Under the pieces are notes generated by a model, which worked only from the letters and a program-made list of their open reading frames with translations, made no database searches and was not told where the DNA came from. From NCBI GenBank assembly GCA_030613055.1, contig JAUWMR010000041.1, positions 1 to 37,082 of the forward strand: a stretch of 37,082 nt of DNA, in the 5' to 3' direction. The stretch comes from Desulfobacteraceae bacterium. Lineage in GTDB: Bacteria > Desulfobacterota > DSM-4660 > Desulfatiglandales > Desulfatiglandaceae. Below, piece after piece: positions 34,960 to 37,082 of this stretch. The position numbers and the translations under genes were made by a program. How positions within the stretch are numbered: the stretch's first letter is position 1; every line of letters starts with the position of its first letter.

Positions 34960-35809
34960 GGGATTGACCGTTGAGCTTTTTGACACCATAGCAAAGGTAG
35001 CTGAATCTGTAAGCGCTCCTTTCTTTGTCGTCGGTGCGACAGCACGGGACATAATACTCAAATACGGTTACGACATCGAGACAACCCGAGCGACTAATGA
35101 CATAGATTTGGGCGTGAAAGTATCTGATTGGGATCAGTATATCAAGCTAAGAGAAGGCCTGATTGTGACAGGAAGATTCGAATCTACCAAGGAGGTTCAA
35201 AGGCTGAAATATTTGGGAAGTCTATTTATCGATGTAATCCCTTTTGGCGCAATTGCAGATCCAGGTGGATCGTTCTCCTGGCCTCCGGATCACGAAGTCG
35301 AAATGAACACCTTAGGATTCGACGAATCATACCAACATTCGTTGACTGTAAGACTGAAGAGAAACCCGGATCTCGACATCAAATTCGCAAACCAGGTCGG
35401 CTTGGCTCTAATGAAACTAATTTCCTGGGACGACAGGTATCCTGAAAGGAACAAGGACGCCAAGGACTTAGGGTTTCTGATGCGCAGGCACATTGATGCG
35501 GGCAACGAGGAACGACTCTTTGAAGAAGAAGCGGATTTGATCGATATTCTTGCGGAAAGTGGAGGTTTCGACTACCTGAGGGCCAGCGCGAGATTGCTTG
35601 GCCGGGATATTTCGGCGATTGCAAATCATGAGACAAGGAAAAGGCTCCTGAAGATATTGGAAAGTGAGACTGGCGAGAGAGACCGCTACAGGCTTGTCGA
35701 GAATATGATAGACATTTCCGCGGGAGCCAGCTCAGATTTTGAAGAGAATCTGGTCCTGCTCGAAGAGCTTAAGGCCGGCATTCTCGAAGGGCCAAGAATT
35801 GCTCGATAA
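34922..35809 (+). CDS. AbiEii-like nucleotidyltransferase toxin
   Basis: The 295-residue protein is a DNA-polymerase-beta-type nucleotidyltransferase: FFVVGATARDI (G38, D43), NDIDLG (D60, D62) and IDVIPFG (D104), with the AbiEii-type K165 and RNKDAKDL (176-183). AbiEii toxins use NTPs to modify tRNA or other targets and cause growth arrest and phage abortive infection. The ATG at 34922 is preceded by AGGT and overlaps the antitoxin gene by 38 bases; an earlier in-frame start at 34889 would overlap more. All catalytic residues appear intact. Whether this pair blocks phage is not shown by sequence. Confidence 0.85.
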   Translation: MTKQLLDLSGKIEGLTVELFDTIAKVAESVSAPFFVVGATARDIILKYGYDIETTRATNDIDLGVKVSDWDQYIKLREGLIVTGRFESTKEVQRLKYLGSLFIDVIPFGAIADPGGSFSWPPDHEVEMNTLGFDESYQHSLTVRLKRNPDLDIKFANQVGLALMKLISWDDRYPERNKDAKDLGFLMRRHIDAGNEERLFEEEADLIDILAESGGFDYLRASARLLGRDISAIANHETRKRLLKILESETGERDRYRLVENMIDISAGASSDFEENLVLLEELKAGILEGPRIAR

Positions 35810-35880
35810 TCATCTCGGCTTTTGTCCTCCAGCCCCACAGACACACTAAAGCGGCTATACAAGGAAACAATGCCACACTT

Positions 35881-35993
35881 CAGCCTCATAAAAACCTGGC
35901 CAATATAGCAAATAGTTCAGGTTCAGGGGAAATTAAAGCTCAGCTGCGCCGATCACCATTAGATACTTAATTTTTTAAGAGTGTCCCGCTTCA
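35881..35993. repeat. 113-bp direct repeat, copy B
   Basis: Direct copy of 33601-33713, exactly 2,280 bp further on, 13 mismatches, no gaps. It starts 71 bp after the toxin stop. With copy A it encloses the AbiE-type operon with its promoter. No attC-like symmetry, tRNA end or transposase gene is associated. Confidence 0.9.
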
Positions 35994-36046
35994 TGCTGTT
36001 TTAGTCGCCCCTCGGCATTGAAATCCAATAATCATTTCTTGGGAGG

Positions 36047-36084
36047 AAAAAAATAAAAGCCAGAATCACTGAAAATCCCGGCTT
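36047..36084 (-). terminator. Intrinsic terminator of the coiled-coil protein gene
   Basis: On the minus strand AAGCCGGGATT pairs with GATTCTGGCTT (11 pairs, G-U included) and is followed by TTTTATTTTTTT. It lies 31 bp past the stop of the minus-strand gene. Confidence 0.7.
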
Positions 36085-36114
36085 GTAAAAACACAAATGT
36101 GGAAAGGCTGCCGA

Positions 36115-36972
36115 TTATCCCCCGGCTTCCTTCTCCAGTTCAGCCAGTTTGTCCGGATCAGAAATCGCGATGTCTACCAGGGCCTCGGGAATAGAACTCT
36201 GTTCGCACATTGTTCGGATATCCTTTTCCACATCAGAAAATTCCAGGATTTCCCGGATTCCTTCGATGTATTCGAGCATATCGTCCGAATCGATATCTTC
36301 CAGAGCAGGACCTGCTGTTTCAGCCGCTTTTTTGGCGGCCAGTTCTTCTTCTTTTCTCTTCTTTTCCGCCAGCTCTTCTTCCATGGCCTTTTTCACTGCA
36401 TCAATTGCGGATTGCTTGATGCCGCCAATTTCTGTGATGAGTTCGTCTGCTGCGTTTTTGTTGAGGAGATGTTTAATCTTATCTTCTTCCGAAGCGTCTT
36501 CCACAGCGGCAAATAACTCCTGAACTCTTGCTTTTTCGGCGAGTTCTGCGGCCACTTTGGATTTTACGCTTTTGTATTCTTCTTCTGATACACCTAAAGC
36601 CTCCCTTATGGCTTGAGACTCAAACGATTCGGAGATGAGATAGCGTATTCCCGGTTCACCGGGGAGCTCTTTGGCCCTTGCTATCATCAACTCGATTTTT
36701 TTATTTCCAACAATTTCATCCACATCGGCTCTGTGTTTTGAAGCTAAAAAGGAGGGCCAATCTATACCCAGGTCACGAATTATTTTCATGGCGGTGGCGT
36801 AGGTGTCTTTGATGTCATCCAGGCCCAGCGCGAAAATCGCCTGGTTAAAATCCTGCATAAACGGCCTGCCAACCCGGTTGCGTGCTTTTACCGCTGTTTT
36901 TAACTGCAGCCAGTTACCACCGTGTTTCGACACATTATAGCCGGTTTTATCCAGCTCTTCGGCAATTTTCAC
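36115..36972 (-). CDS. Charged, coiled-coil-rich protein of unknown function
   Basis: The product is not recognised. From the GTG at 36972 it is 285 residues, soluble, rich in Glu, Lys and Ala. An N-terminal region (about 1-100; KHGGNWLQLKTAVKARNRVG) is followed by helical segments with a strongly charged coiled coil (about 195-225, EEELAEKKRKEEELAAKKAAE) and an acidic C terminus. The start is doubtful because no ribosome site precedes the GTG. In a different frame a 27-codon ORF starting MVKYLFGCSSNS runs into this region, so the real N terminus may be lost by a frameshift. It ends with a good terminator. It lies just outside copy B of the 113-bp repeat. Confidence 0.65.
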   Translation of the reverse strand: MKIAEELDKTGYNVSKHGGNWLQLKTAVKARNRVGRPFMQDFNQAIFALGLDDIKDTYATAMKIIRDLGIDWPSFLASKHRADVDEIVGNKKIELMIARAKELPGEPGIRYLISESFESQAIREALGVSEEEYKSVKSKVAAELAEKARVQELFAAVEDASEEDKIKHLLNKNAADELITEIGGIKQSAIDAVKKAMEEELAEKKRKEEELAAKKAAETAGPALEDIDSDDMLEYIEGIREILEFSDVEKDIRTMCEQSSIPEALVDIAISDPDKLAELEKEAGG

Positions 36973-37082
36973 TGAGGATTTCAGGCTGTTTTCTTAGGAA
37001 AAATCGTCGTGAGTGTATTTATGAATCTGCTATTCGATGAACATCCAAAAAGGTACTTTACCATCAATGCGATTTTCTGGCA

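Noticed and set aside
33601-35993. Integron attC sites as the identity of the 113-bp repeats
   Set aside because: The length and the gene-repeat layout fit, but the copies lack RYYYAAC/GTTRRRY cores and have no inverted symmetry; no integrase is in the window.

Overview
The window looks like chromosomal DNA of a Gram-negative anaerobe, most likely a Desulfobacterota (deltaproteobacterial) lineage. The inference rests on a complete tol-pal envelope operon, a large molybdenum-cofactor operon with a MoeA/periplasmic-binding-domain fusion, two glycyl-radical-activase-like radical SAM proteins, a stand-alone CoA-binding acyl-CoA synthetase, and large multi-domain sensor kinases. No rRNA, tRNA or CRISPR array was recognised.

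Layout. 1-4.8 kb (+ strand): the 3' part of a haem-c (CxxCH) hybrid histidine kinase, an HD-GYP response regulator and a decayed second regulator; the kinase gene carries three 7-bp-period repeats. 4.9-5.6 kb (-): a Phd/VapC toxin-antitoxin pair with an operator palindrome. 5.8-8.1 kb: two radical SAM genes with twin-arginine-like N termini, placed tail to tail. 8.1-11.9 kb (-): a YfcE-like phosphodiesterase, a 2,4-dienoyl-CoA-reductase-like flavoenzyme and a membrane-anchored gluzincin peptidase. 12.0-14.5 kb: a DUF1343/NamZ-like protein (+), a two-gene minus-strand operon of very small proteins (one an excisionase-type helix-turn-helix) and a secreted thermonuclease (+). 14.6-16.3 kb (-): a ClC/CBS chloride transport protein.

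16.5-26.1 kb (-) is one long co-directional block. moeA, the moeA-PBP fusion, a short ModE-type regulator and mobB serve molybdenum-cofactor assembly. They are followed by tolQ-tolR-tolA-tolB and then pal-cpoB, which has its own candidate promoter. An 18-bp perfect palindrome lies upstream of moeA. 26.2-26.8 kb (-) is a ribbon-helix-helix/MazF pair, and 27.1-28.5 kb (-) is the acyl-CoA synthetase alpha-type protein.

28.5-33.4 kb (+): a long, possibly structured leader precedes a periplasmic binding protein translationally coupled (ATGA) to a HAMP-PAS hybrid kinase, apparently a ligand-sensing module without transporter genes. 33.4-36.0 kb is the most accessory-looking part. A truncated PIN-toxin remnant is followed by a 113-bp repeat, then an AbiEi/AbiEii-type two-gene system, then a second copy of the same repeat in direct orientation (100 of 113 positions identical, no gaps). 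This is a repeat-bounded toxin-antitoxin/defence cassette and the best candidate here for something undescribed. The window ends with an unrecognised charged, coiled-coil-rich protein (-).
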